Shown: positions 49,786 through 61,127 of the stretch, one piece after another
How positions within the stretch are numbered: position 1 is the stretch's first letter
How the letters are laid out: each line of letters begins with the position of its first letter
Source of the DNA: Pseudoscleropodium purum
Lineage: Eukaryota; Streptophyta; Bryopsida; Hypnales; Brachytheciaceae
DNA length: 64,000 nucleotides
NCBI GenBank assembly: GCA_963969395.1
Contig: OZ017804.1
Span: 16,368,001-16,432,000 of the forward strand
Direction: 5' to 3'
Made by a program: the position numbers and the translations under genes
The notes under the pieces: model-generated
What the model was told of the DNA's origin: nothing
Seen by the model: only the letters and a program-made list of their open reading frames with translations
The model's database searches: none

Positions 49786-50715
49786 TTAACCCCTAAATTT
49801 CCAAGGCCATATTTATGTCGAAAACCACTCAAAACTGCCGTTTTTGCTGCATTCATTCAAGAATACAAAAAAAATTATTATTTTAGAATCTAAGAGTAGG
49901 CTCTTGTACTTTACTTGTCTTGGCTTACTTGGTAAAACTTTCATGAATTTTGACCGTATAGATTGGAAGATATTAGCATTCAAAGTTGAAAAAGAAAGTT
50001 TTTTTGAACACTGGCCTCTAATTTCAGATGACTTTGACCGCCAATTGTGAAATTTTTTTGCACTACAAACTTTGAATTAAAAAAAATTTATATTGGAAAA
50101 TTGAGTTGAAAATCTAGGAAAAGAAATTTTAAAAAAAAAACACTTGATTTTCATTCTTTAAAAAAATGCTAAGCAAAAGTAGGTCCAAGATTGGAAAAAA
50201 AACTAAATCATTAATAACTCCAAGATGAGACTGAGAGACAATAATCCCAATGGTGAGATTGTTTTAGCAATCGAACACAACATTCTCAAAAGAAATTGTG
50301 AAAAATTGTGAAAATTGCATTCAGAAATGAACCCTACAAGTTCTTTTTTCAAGAAGATGTTGAAATTGCCCGAAAAACAAAATTGTCTTTAACTTTCTCA
50401 TTATTAATCTAAATAGAACGAATCAAAGCTTCACATGTAGACAAAAAGAAAATATTTCACAGAAAAAAAAATTAAAATTTATTTTGATTTTTTGCAATTT
50501 TTTTTGTGTTGCCCACCGAGTTCAATTAGAGGCTTTTTGTGGTATAACTTTTGCTCCCGGGCACCAATTGAAATATAAATTTTATTCCCACGTAGATAAT
50601 CAGTTTTTCTATCTTATGGGAAAGTTTCAAATAAATCCACCAAAAATTGAGATCACAGGAACTTGCCCAAAATCTGATTTGTCCCCCGAGGGGACAATGG
50701 TAATTTAGGGGTTAA
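49786..50715 (+). mobile_element. TTAACCCCTAAA-ended element, copy 4 (930 bp, best preserved)
   Basis: It begins TTAACCCCTAAA and ends TTTAGGGGTTAA, a perfect 12-bp terminal inverted repeat. Interior landmarks: GACCGTATAGATTGGAAGAT, TTGATTTTCATTCTTTAAA, CCAAGATTGG, ATGAACCCTACAAG, GAATCAAAGCTTCACATG and AACTTTTGCTC. The same landmarks recur in copies 1, 2 and 5. There is no transposase-size frame, so it is non-autonomous. Confidence 0.82.
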
Positions 50716-51711
50716 ATGGGGTACAATAGTTGTTTCATTGTAGAATGACTAATGTAAAACTAAGTACTCTTCTTGCATTATGAATGACAGAATTTCATAA
50801 AGGCATCAATTGCATTGTTTTTTGGACCAATCAAAGAGAAAACTACATTCACTTTGAAAACTTGGATTTGGCATCAAATGACAAAAGGTAGAAAGTGAGC
50901 ATATAAATGGACTCCATATTCAAGTGTGCATATACAGTGAGTACTTGGCATTGGAGTAAATGAATGACTTGTAACCCACAAAAAAGAAACAATACACGCA
51001 ACAGAGTTCCATAAAATAGAGTAGCCTCCAAGGAAGGTGATTAAAAATTGTCATTTCATTATTCTCAACAAATCAGACTTCCCATTTGTCAACAATGCTA
51101 TATAACTAAGCAAACTCACAAAAATGGCAGAAGGATCAAAGCAAACATTAGAGCAGGAATGATCAGACAAATGATCCAATCACATGGTGATCAGGGCTTT
51201 TTTTTTGGCTTTTTAGTGCCAGATTGCACCAGAAAAAAAAATATTTTGGCTAAAAATGGATGACAATTTATGAAGTTTTTCGCTAGAAAACTTCAAATTA
51301 AGAAAAAACCTTGAATGAAATCACCAGATTGTAGATGAAAACAGAATTATAGATACATGATATATACTAATGTGATATTTTCTATCCAATATGTGAATGA
51401 ATGTTGAAATTTGGAACTCCACTATAACATTTTATATTGCCACCTTGGCACTTCATAAAAAAATGGAAAAAAAAAAAGCCTTCGTGGTGATCATTGCATA
51501 GTTCTTTGTATTTTAGGTCTTGCTATGTGGAGATATATGATTTGGACATTTTCTAAACCAATGTATAAAGTGTGCAAGTGTTTCATAGGGATTTTTAGGT
51601 GAATATTATTGAATTATTTTTTCTTTGTGGTACTTGGTAACCATTTCAATATCCAAACAATGATCTAGAATTTGCTTCTAGGTAATTGAATAATTGAAAA
51701 CTCTCTCATTT
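50716..51711. other. AT-rich intergenic region
   Basis: No feature recognised. Confidence 0.5.
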
Positions 51712-51768
51712 ATGTTCATGGATTGAAAAATTATAAGCTTTAACTATAATCTTTCAATCCATGAACAT
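51712..51768. repeat. Short perfect hairpin (24-bp stem)
   Basis: ATGTTCATGGATTGAAAAAT at 51,712 pairs with the complementary arm ending at 51,768 over 24 bp with one mismatch; the loop is 9 bases. A related sequence without the matching second arm is at about 28,390-28,410, so it may be the tip of a dispersed element. Confidence 0.75.
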
Positions 51769-51803
51769 GTTCTCCAAATTTTTATGGTTGTACTCTCTAT
51801 ATC

Positions 51804-51903
51804 TTAAAATAAATTCATGGTATTCTTACAATTCCATACAAGAGACCACAGATTTAAAATAAATTCATGGTATTCTTACAATTCCATATAAGAGACCACA
51901 GAT
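51804..51903. repeat. 50-bp unit in two tandem copies
   Basis: Units 51,804-51,853 and 51,854-51,903 are identical except for one C/T difference (CATACAAG against CATATAAG). The near-identity implies a recent duplication. Confidence 0.92.
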
Positions 51904-52278
51904 TTAGTTTGAGAGAAAGAGGGACTAATAATGTAAAGGAATTCTTTCAGATCTTACTTTGACATTCTCATAAGCATGGACAGGGAAGTACAAACTGTTA
52001 TTGTTGCTTATCACTTTTCCTCTTTTGACGTTTCTTTTTTGTAAGACAACAAATCAAAGTTAACCCTTCAACGACATTTCCTTGGCTATTGGGCAATCCA
52101 AGGGAGGAAAAAAAAAACTTTAAGTGGGGCATGGGTCTTGTTACTTGCTCAAAATTTGTTCAATCAAGCTATGCAAAAGTTAACAATGAATAGTATTTTG
52201 ACTCTATAGCCTAAATATAGTGCTTGACAAGTCATATTTAAAGTAGGAGTAAATCCCATAGGTTGAAAACTTAAAACA

Positions 52279-53197
52279 TTAACCCCTAAAGGACCATTGT
52301 TTGGCCCCTCATGAGAAAAAATGGATTTTGGGCAAGTTACTATAACCTTAATTTTTTGTAAAACTTTTTGGAACTTTTCCACAAGATAGAAAAAACATTT
52401 TAGCTTTGTAGGAATATAATTTTTATTTCAATCGGTGCGTGGGAGAAAAAGTTATACCTTCCTAAACATGATTTTCATGTCATCAAGCAAAAAAAGAAAT
52501 CTACAAAAACTTGAAATGAATTAAAAAGAATTTTTATAAACCATATTTTTGTCATCATGTGAAGCATTGATTCATTCAAATTGTATTAGTAATGTGAAAG
52601 TTATGAACAATCTTGTTTTTCGGGCAATCTAAGCATCTTGTTAAAAAAAATTATAGGGTTCATTTCTAAATGCAATCCTCAAAAAATTTCAAAATTTTTT
52701 TTGACAAGGTTAAGTTTTCTTACTAGAACAATCTCACCGTTGGAATAATTGTATTTCAATCTCATCTTAGAGCTATTATTGATTTATTTTTTCTTTCAAT
52801 CTTGGACCTTCTTCTACTTAACAATTTTTTAAAGAATGAAAATCAAGTGGGGGGTTTGAAATTTTTTCTTGGACTTTCAACTCAATCCTTCAACACAAAT
52901 TTTTTCTTAATTCAAAGTCTATAGTGCAAAAAAATTCTACAAATGACGGTCAAAGTCATCAAAAATTGCAAGACAGTGTTCAAAAGAATTTTTTTTCAAC
53001 TTTAAATGCTAATATTTTTCAACCTGTAAAATCAAACTTCATGAAATTTTTACCACATGATTTCAAATAAGTAAAGCACAAAATCATACAATTAGATTTA
53101 AAAAAAATATCTTTTCATTTTTTTGGATGAATTTAGTAGCAATGGTAATTTTGAGTGGGTTTTGAGAGAAAAATGGTTGTGGTCCTTTATGGGTTAA
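52279..53197 (-). mobile_element. TTAACCCCTAAA-ended element, copy 5 (919 bp)
   Basis: The left end is TTAACCCCTAAAGG and the right end CCTTTATGGGTTAA. It is the reverse complement of the 49,786 element at moderate divergence. Landmarks in order are GAATATAATTTTTATTTCAA, GAAGCATTGATTCATTC, AGGGTTCATTTCTAAATGCA and GAAAATCAAG. With copy 4 it forms an inverted pair 1.56 kb apart. Confidence 0.8.
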
Positions 53198-53756
53198 AGA
53201 AAAAAAAAACACTTTTTGTTAGTGATTCTCTCAAAACTTCATCCTAAAGGCTTAACATGTCCTTTAAGGGTTAAACCAAGAACAACATGCATTCCAATAA
53301 GTGTTTGATGAATGACTTTGAATCTTTGTGCAAGGAACAAAAAGTTCACATTTTCATCCAATTGCATTTTTGGTGAACACCAAGAAAGTTGAGAAATCCA
53401 TTGGTGGCCATGCATTTTCTAGTCCATTCACTCCTATTATTTTTTTCCTGCATGTGAAGATTCCCAAAAAGTGGTACTAGGGACCAGTGATAATTTTAGA
53501 ATTATGACATTCCAAAATGGATAGGTGCAATTTTTGTTTCACAATTTCCTTGAAAGTTTCATCATTCATCCAACACGTTTTTACTCAACATCCTTAGTGA
53601 GTTATCCCCAATTATAAAATTGTTTGTACGACCTCTAATCCCTGTATACTAAGAACCCGTATAGAAGTTGGAAGGAAAATTCAACTAAACCGGTCACAAA
53701 GAATGAGAATTGATTTACTTTTACTTTTTTTGCAACTGTTGAAAAGTTAAGTAAAT

Positions 53757-53821
53757 AACCCATATTGTTTGCAACCTAGGTATCCGTCAAGTATATATAG
53801 TGCAACTTGACCCATCTTATT
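53757..53821 (+). promoter_or_regulatory. U6-type RNA polymerase III promoter
   Basis: AACCCATATTG at about 53,757-53,767 resembles the plant upstream sequence element (consensus RTCCCACATCG). It is followed after about 24 bp by TATATATAG (53,792-53,800), and the U6-like transcript begins 22 bp further on. The spacing is that of plant U6 genes. The USE matches only in part. Confidence 0.6.
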
Positions 53822-53910
53822 GTCACTTCGGAGACATGTGATAAAATTGAAACTATATAGAGAAGATTAGCATGACCCTTGTGTCACTCGAGAAAGAGTC
53901 CCATTTTTTT
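53822..53910 (+). pseudogene. Degenerate U6 snRNA gene
   Basis: The sequence starts GTCACTTCGGAGACATGTGA and continues with TAAAATTG-AAC, AGAGAAGATTAGCATG and a CGAGAAA-GTCC end before a T8 tract. All of these are in the order of plant U6 snRNA. The U6 central region with the ACAGAGA box and 3' stem is altered: ACAGAGA reads ATAGAGA. About a dozen bases between GCATG-CCC-TG and CGAGAAA are missing, including the GCGCAAGGATGACACGC segment that pairs with U4. The T tract would stop polymerase III. I therefore call it a pseudogene or strongly variant copy, although the promoter looks intact. Confidence 0.85.
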
Positions 53911-54647
53911 TGCTTGCTTTAGGTGTTCCTTGGCAATATTTGATTGGATTGAGTGATGATGGCCTTCTTGGGAATGTTGTTCAATAAAATGAAATAAAAG
54001 ATTGAGAGAGGAGCTTCTTTCTTTTGCTTTGGACATGGATTAAGGGCCACTTTACACTACAATGGAGAAGTGCACCAATCAAGAATTGTAAGAAAATAGA
54101 GCAATATGATTAAAGCAATTTTTGTTCTTCATGAGATTAGGTTTACACTTCGGCCAAGACTTGTCCGGTGGAGAACCTTAAGCATGGACGAAAGAATGAC
54201 ATGGCTGCCTATGTGGCAACACTATTTGTAATGGGAGTTCTTTGGAGGTCAAGTTTCTTAGCCAGCCTCAATTTCCTCGACAAGAAAGCTTGCCTCCAGA
54301 GAACTCCAACTTCATTAAAAAACTATTTATTGTAACAAATTTTATTGGATCAAACTGCCTTCATTTACTATTCTTTTTCAAATGCTCAACACCAATGATT
54401 GTAGCAGAGCTACTACTTTGCAAAACAGTCCAAATGAATATGTTTTATTGTACATTTTCACTAAGATGAAACTCTAGATTCATCTAAATGAATTGAGTAA
54501 GTACCTTCCAATGATGCAAAAGCCAATTTTTTCAATGCTCAATTGTGACTACAAGATATTTATCTACATATAGGGTAATAGGGGTAAAACAACTTGTGTG
54601 AGATATATAAATTTGAATGAATAGGAGCTTAACCAACCATAATTAAG

Positions 54648-55740
54648 TCAAATGTAGGAATTGTGTTTGAAGTAGAATTTCAAACCTCATTGAAGGGTAT
54701 TTGCAAAAAAGGGTGTTCATTTTTTGTAGGATTTTGTTAAAAACAAATTTTTTATAGTGCAAAACTATGATTACTATGAATACTATGAAACAAAACAATC
54801 CTAACTATTGATCAAAAAAACTCGACAGCTATAAGTACCATTTTGAGTACTGTTTGAAAAAAATTTCAAATTGTCACAAAAATTAGATACAATGAGGTAT
54901 AAATTAAGAACAAATGAAAAATCATGAAGAAAAAAAATCCAAAAATGGGCGATTTGTGAGGACTTGATGGTACTTAGATTTCATCAAAAAATGAAGCCAA
55001 AACCATCTTCGTTGTTCAAAAGTGCATGCGCAAGGGACTCCTATTTGCAGGCATGTGGATGATAAAATTTTTTTTTTTATAAGTTCTTTTTGGTGGGCAC
55101 ATGATTTTCTACTATAGAAGTATCCCACTAAAATTCAAACTCTATGTCATTAATTATAGATACTCCACTGTACTAAAAATCCCTAACTTGCAAAATATGA
55201 CAAATTAGCTAAATTAGAATTTAATTATAAATTTTTTTAATTTAAGAAAAAAATTCTCTTCATGAACAATTTGGTCATCTTCAATAAAAAATTCAAGCAC
55301 ATTTGCTTCATTCTCCAAATGTTGTGGCCAAACTAAACTCCACAATTCAAAGTGTGATGGAAAATAGGACCACCCTTTCTTGCAACTACCTTTAACTCCT
55401 TAAGCATAGTAAAGTAATTTTTTCCAAAAAAATTTGAACTAAAATAAAGTTGTGAAATCAAGTTGAATTTCATTAATAAAAATCTGTTAGAGATTTCAAG
55501 ATTCCAATCAAAAGTTACGAACAAACTTTAAAGAGGGATTGGAAGGGACATTTTTTTAACATTTTCAAACATCTTCTCTAAAGTTTGTCCATAACTTTTT
55601 ATTAGAAGCTTGAAATCTCAAATAGATTCTTGAAAATATAATTTCATTTGATTTATCAACTTTCTTTTGTTCAAATGATTAAGAAAAAAATTATTCCACT
55701 ATGCCTAAATGAGGTTTGAAATTTTACTTCAAACATATTT
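54648..55740. repeat. Fold-back (inverted-repeat) structure, left arm interrupted
   Basis: The right arm, about 55,560-55,740, is complementary at about 75-80% to a left arm made of two pieces, 54,648-54,695 and about 55,395-55,535. Shared landmarks read from the left are AATGTAGGAA, TTTGAAGTA-AATTTCAAACCTCATT, GCATAGT, AAGTTG--AAATCAA, GAGATTTCAAG and ACAAACTTTA. About 0.7 kb (54,696-55,394) splits the left arm. Confidence 0.65.
54696..55394. mobile_element. Probable 0.7-kb TIR insertion nested in the fold-back
   Basis: Its ends TATTTGCAAAAAAGGGTG (about 54,699) and, complemented, TAGTTGCAAGAAAGGGTG (about 55,370-55,388) form an inverted terminal repeat. The insertion interrupts one arm of the fold-back while the opposite arm is continuous. 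The exact borders and target duplication are not certain. There is no coding capacity of note. Confidence 0.55.
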
Positions 55741-56346
55741 CCTACATTTTGACAATGAATGGTCAAGCATTCATCTTCAAATCATCCCATACCCTTTGAG
55801 GACATATGATGAACAATAGATTTCAATATAAAAATCAGGTCTCTCCCATCTATTCCTACAAATTTCAATGAAGCAATCCCTTCACTGCACCATTAAAATA
55901 TTTTTGGAAGGTTGTTGGTTAAATTGCATTAGTGAACTAAAATTGAACCCCATGTACTTAAATGATTCCCCCAAATTTGATACACAATAGTTGATTGACG
56001 TGAAAATAATACCACACAAATGTGACAAGTAGACATTTTCTCCAAAAAGTCTTATGGAATTCGAGCACTAAATACAAAAAGTTATAGCTTCTCTAAGTTC
56101 ATTGGAAATCCAAAGGTACAAAATATGTCCATAGGGATAGTCAGCCAATAAAACTTCAATTTGTAAAAATGTCTAGAAGACTTCTCTAGTTGGTTTTTAC
56201 GCTACGACCAGTCAAGACTTCTGAAGGCATTATTTAGTTGTCTTTTCATCTTGTCCAACATCCCACCAGTTGCCTCAAATAACCATGTCTTGGCCAAAAC
56301 TTCTTGATCGACCGGTGCACTTCTCCACAGTAGTCTAAAGCGGCCC

Positions 56347-59300
56347 TAAGTTACACTCGTCATTTCAATGATGGGCTTGCATAGACGAATATCACAGTTA
56401 GTTTGAATCAAAATTGTGTTGATTTCTCCACGTTGCAAGGGCGCACACTTGCATTACAAGTTTTTGTTTAGAGTTTTCAGCTCTGTCTTGTGAACCCTAA
56501 TTTCTTGCTTTTTGAGACTTGTGGGTTCCTCACAGTTGTGTAGGGTCATCTCGATTGCTGGAGCTCTTCTTCAGTTTTTTGCAACAAGAAAACAAAGCAA
56601 GTAAGCTTAGTGAGAATGGATTGAGTTACTACTAACCCTAGAGCGCTCCGACGTACAATTTCTGGATGACGAATAGACTAAAATTCATTTTTCTTTCTCA
56701 TTATTGCTTGGATGAAAGTCATCTAGTTTGTGGAGATACTTTATCAAGTTGTTGTCACATCCAATGGATGGATTTAGTGTTACTAAAGTTCATATTTTTC
56801 TAAAATTACAAATGTGGAAGTGTCTCAAGCCAAAAACAATTGCATTGATTTTAGTTCAAAATTAGATTTGCAAAAATGAAGTTACAGATTTATAGAACAC
56901 AAAAATTTCCAAAAAATCACCAATATATCAAGAGAACTGAGAACCTCATTTCAAATCCATTCCAACAAGTTTTACTCAAAAAATGATAGAGTAATATTTT
57001 GCTTGTAATTGAATTTAGAAGGAATTTTGGAATTTTCCTTTCAAAATTAATAAAAACAAATATTTATAATAGCAGTAGTGAATCTAACCATATGGATGGA
57101 ATCAAAAATTCAAAATCTACAACTTTTATTTGTATATATCTATTCTAAAATATTCTTCTAAATTTCACTTTATAACAATTATAAGGAGTTAAAAAAGTTT
57201 GGAAATTTATATTATCCTTCCAAACTCTATTTCTACATCAAGAAAAATTTCTACACTCAAGAAATTCACACTCCACATACCCTATAATTGCTTAAATGGT
57301 TGGAAATGGGTCAGCTTTCCTAGTCTCAAAATTGTATATGATTGCAACTACATGGTCATCGACTTCTACTCGTGTTCAAACACTTGGTGACTAGCCCATC
57401 CTTTGGAGGTAAAGTGCTAAGCATTGCATTCTCTTTTAACCTTGAAACGGTGATATGGATGTTTGGTGTCCACTGGATGATAGGGAATTCTTCTTGTAGG
57501 ACACAAGTTCAACTATTCATCTTTGGAATCTTGTTGTGGAAAAGGAGAAGTCTTCTATAATAGTTTGACTTCCAATGAGCACTTTTGTAATATTTTAAGC
57601 CAATGATTCACATGGAAACAAAATGGGATGTTTTCTAAGGTCACTCTTTTGTCATTTAAAGGTTAATCCATAAATGATGTTGTAGATGTTTTGTGTGCAA
57701 CTATTAATTCACACAATTCTATTGTGAAAAATAGAGTTCTTCTATAATAGTTTGACTTTCAATGGGTGTTTTTGTATTTTTCCAAAGGGATGCTTTCCAT
57801 GTTCACTCGTTCGTCCCTTAAGAAATCAACTCGTAAAGGATGTTGAAGCTAGAAAGTTTTGGTGATGACCTTGATAATGGAGGTTGTTGAGGGTGAAAAG
57901 TTTTGGTGACTACTTCAATAATAAGGAGTAATTTCTTTCATAAGATGAAATTTGAGGGGTCAAGAAGACTACGAGTTATCAAGCAGTGGGAACAAGCAAA
58001 CTTGATTGCTACAATTTGATATGGCCAAGACCTTGCCAAGTCATTTCTCTAATTTTTTTCAACTTCTTTTGCATTTAAAATTTTTTTATCTTTTATTTTA
58101 TTTTACAACCAGCCATCCTTTCACTATGGAGGAAACAATGAAAGGAATAGGCCTACAATGGGCTTTTTTTGCCCTCAAATCCCCTCTAATGTATAGGTTT
58201 ATCTAAAAAACAATTTACCTATACATTACCTATTTGAGAAGTGTGTGTGTGTATATATATATATGGTCCTCTCATGACTAACCATTCTAAAGGTACGTCT
58301 GCACCTAACATTAGGAAAGAGTGGTAGTAAAAAGATAAAACTTTGACAAAACATAACATTGTTAAACCTAGATGGTTGCTCCCCCCCCCTCCCCCCCCCC
58401 CCAGTTGGAGGTATTATTCCTCCCTAGATATTTGGGGAGAGACTTTAGTTATAATATCAAGAAATTCATTGGCTAAATGGATCCATACAACATGGTTGTC
58501 AAAGGACTTTGCAGACTCATTGGTTGGTGGCCCCCTTTCTTCGGGGAGTAAAAAGGACCCCCTCAATGAATGCTAATAATGTTATGGAAGGAAGAAGTGA
58601 TATTTTTTTAATCTTTCTACTTCATTGAACACTGCTTCAAGGAAGAGAATATCACAACAAGGGCAGGGAAGACTAACTTATTTATTAACAAAGAGATAAT
58701 GTAGCTCTAGCATTGCTTAGTGAGTGGAAGCTACTTGTAGTAAGGAGGACAAATTATGAAGGGGACAAATACTTGTCTAGTTGGTTGTTGTAAATTTTGG
58801 TGGGCCGTGTAGAATTAACATAATCAATCAAGGTGTGTATTCAATGTATTGCCAAGTACGCTCCACTAAATTGTATGCTTTTGCATTACATTGTTTGTCT
58901 GACGAGTAAGTTAACAAACCAAGCCTTATTCACAACAAAAATGAAGCTAGGGAGATATTGTGACACAAATTAATGAAAGACCTAATTGACTACTAATCAA
59001 ATTTCATTGTCATTCATTATATTGCAATGAAACTCTATAGTCTTGATTGTTGAAATACCAATTCTGAAATCTAGAAGTACTAAAATTTTTCTATTCAATA
59101 TCGTTGTGACTAACATAGAACAACCTAATCTTTGACACCTAATTGTAGTAGAGATGAAATGTGAAGCACTCATGCAGTGACACCTAAACAACATTACCCT
59201 AGTCCAACAAGTAGCCAACCAGCTATACACAATGAAAACTGAAGATTTTGAAAAAATAATTGAAGTAAAGGAAAGGAGCTCAATTTCATCTATCCAACAC

Positions 59301-60600
59301 CTAGATCCAATGTACATGTGTCAAAATCTAGGCAAACAATGGTCAACATCATACATCAACATAAGCAAAAGAGACAATGGTTTTCATCCCACTCTCGCTT
59401 CTCCACTCAAAGTGGTGCATACAATGACAAACTCAAAATAGAAACATCATCGCATTTAAACATTGCCAGATTGGATTAGATGCAGTCTATTTATACGAAA
59501 CTTGAAATTCTAATCCTTCATGATTGATTGTGAAATGAACCAAGACAAATCTCTATGACTAAATTATACTCTATCATAATATTCTTAACTCAAGTCTCAA
59601 TTTTCTAGATTCTTGAATTTTTGGATGTCATTGTAGGATTCCAAGCACAAAGCCTCTCAAATTTTCCATCATAGTAGATGGTGTCGCTTAATTCCATGCA
59701 CTACTACAACAAGCACAACAATCGCCTATACGGGTTACAAAGTAAGATTCACATGCATGTACACTATCGTCGACAACCTATACCTAGTGTGTTTATTGGG
59801 CCTTATAAGGTCCAAATGCCTCAAAAAAAATAGGTTGTACCAAATCTATAGATAAAATTTGAAGAAAATGCCAATTGCTCCAATCATTTTTTAAAAATTG
59901 GATGAAATTGCCAATTTCAAATGAAACTCATCCAAATATGTAGATGAAAAGATAGTTCTATCCAAAATATAGATGAATACTAAAATATTTGGCTACATCA
60001 TTTTTTCATATGTTGCCACTTCAACACTTCTCAAAAAAACAAAAAAACACCCTACATGTACTTGAGTGGGTTTGGACTCAAATCAATTGCACACACTTGG
60101 ATGCTTCCATGGTATATTTGTACAAGCACGTAGTTGAAATTCACACAAACATTTCAATGTTCATTGGTGCAACTCCAAGTAGGATCAGCATTCACAAATG
60201 AGCACAGGTGTGAATGCTAGTTGCTGAAACTCTTTGCAACTTGCTATAACTCCCTCCCCTAACACTTGGTGCAAATGTACCTTAATTGTGGGGTACAAGG
60301 ATGGTGAAGATTAGCCTAAAAGAATACTTTAATCCTTTAACACTAGAAAATCAAGATTTACATTGTACATCGTTGCACAAAATCTTGCATAGAAAAATCA
60401 TAATCATTCATTTTCAAAATCAGATTTTTTATGCTAAAACCAGACTTCCAAAAGAATTTATCAAACAAAACCCTACTAAAAATAGAAACTTGGAATTTGA
60501 TAAGGATTTATTTAACTTCGAAGTTTTGTCATTTAGGGGTTCAAACAACCGATATATCGAAGAGAGGACGGAGGACATGTAGAAGCTGAAACGGCCGCTT
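56347..60600. other. AT-rich intergenic region with simple and direct repeats
   Basis: No gene is recognised. TCTTCTATAATAGTTTGACTT recurs at 57,551 and 57,738 within a degenerate 187-bp direct repeat. A GT/AT microsatellite lies at about 58,241-58,265, and a C-rich run (9 C, T, 12 C) at about 58,381-58,402. At about 60,335-60,430 there is an inverted fragment of the dispersed repeat seen at 27,950 and 47,127. Scattered short frames have no recognisable similarity. Confidence 0.5.
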
Positions 60601-61127
60601 GAGGTGCAGAAGTCATCGTATGATGCAAGAGGGCATGTTGTCGAGTCTCACGACCATCTGACTAGGTTAGAAGTACACGAATTGCAGATACCGTCACGTA
60701 AAATATACAATAGTTAGACGAGAGAACTAGCGAATAGAAATGTTCTTACTACTGTAACATATCTACAATAGCAACGATCCCATACTTCCTCCAAACTGAC
60801 ACAAAGTATGAAACCCTTGGATCCGAAGCAGCAGATTCATGTTAAGGCGCAGGTACATTAGACAGGAGGACACAAGCTACAGGATGAGACCCACGAACGA
60901 ACCTATATGACTCACAGAAGTTTTAACAAAAAAAATCACCACTGATGCTGTGCAGTAAAATGCCCAATACAGAACTACTAACTCCGCCCTTAAATCATGC
61001 AAATAACTGTAGGATTATTAACTAGGTAGTACCACTCAAAATGGTCTTAACAGTGGATCCAGACAGACTGTTCATAGCTCATTCTGCCAGAACGCTCATG
61101 AACCGAATTGGTCATCATGACGGTGAT
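60601..61127 (-). other. 3' flank and probable 3' UTR of the AKR2 gene
   Basis: Sequence directly downstream of the AKR2 stop codon. Composition becomes less AT-rich from about 60,550. No polyadenylation site can be fixed and no separate gene is evident. Confidence 0.45.

Larger units (their letters stand above)
54044..56346. mobile_element. 2.3-kb element with GGGCC-A/G-CTTTA termini and TAA target duplication
   Basis: The left terminus GGGCCACTTTACACTACAAT and the complement of the right terminus GGGCCGCTTTAGACTACTGT continue as TGGAGAAGTGCACC on both sides. The inverted repeat is thus about 45 bp with few mismatches. TAA lies directly outside both ends (54,041-54,043 and 56,347-56,349). 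A GGGCC start with a 3-bp TWA duplication suits the PIF/Harbinger superfamily. No transposase frame is present. The interior contains a fold-back structure with a further insertion. Confidence 0.8.

Noticed and set aside
57951..57995. Similarity of GAGTTATCAA-C motifs near 5,375 and 57,970 as regulatory sites
   Set aside because: They look like worn pieces of the dispersed repeat also seen at 23,500 and 30,960. There is no evidence of regulation.
58381..58402. C-run as a G-quadruplex control element
   Set aside because: A simple homopolymer run interrupted by one T in intergenic DNA, with no gene next to it. Length variation is the likelier explanation.
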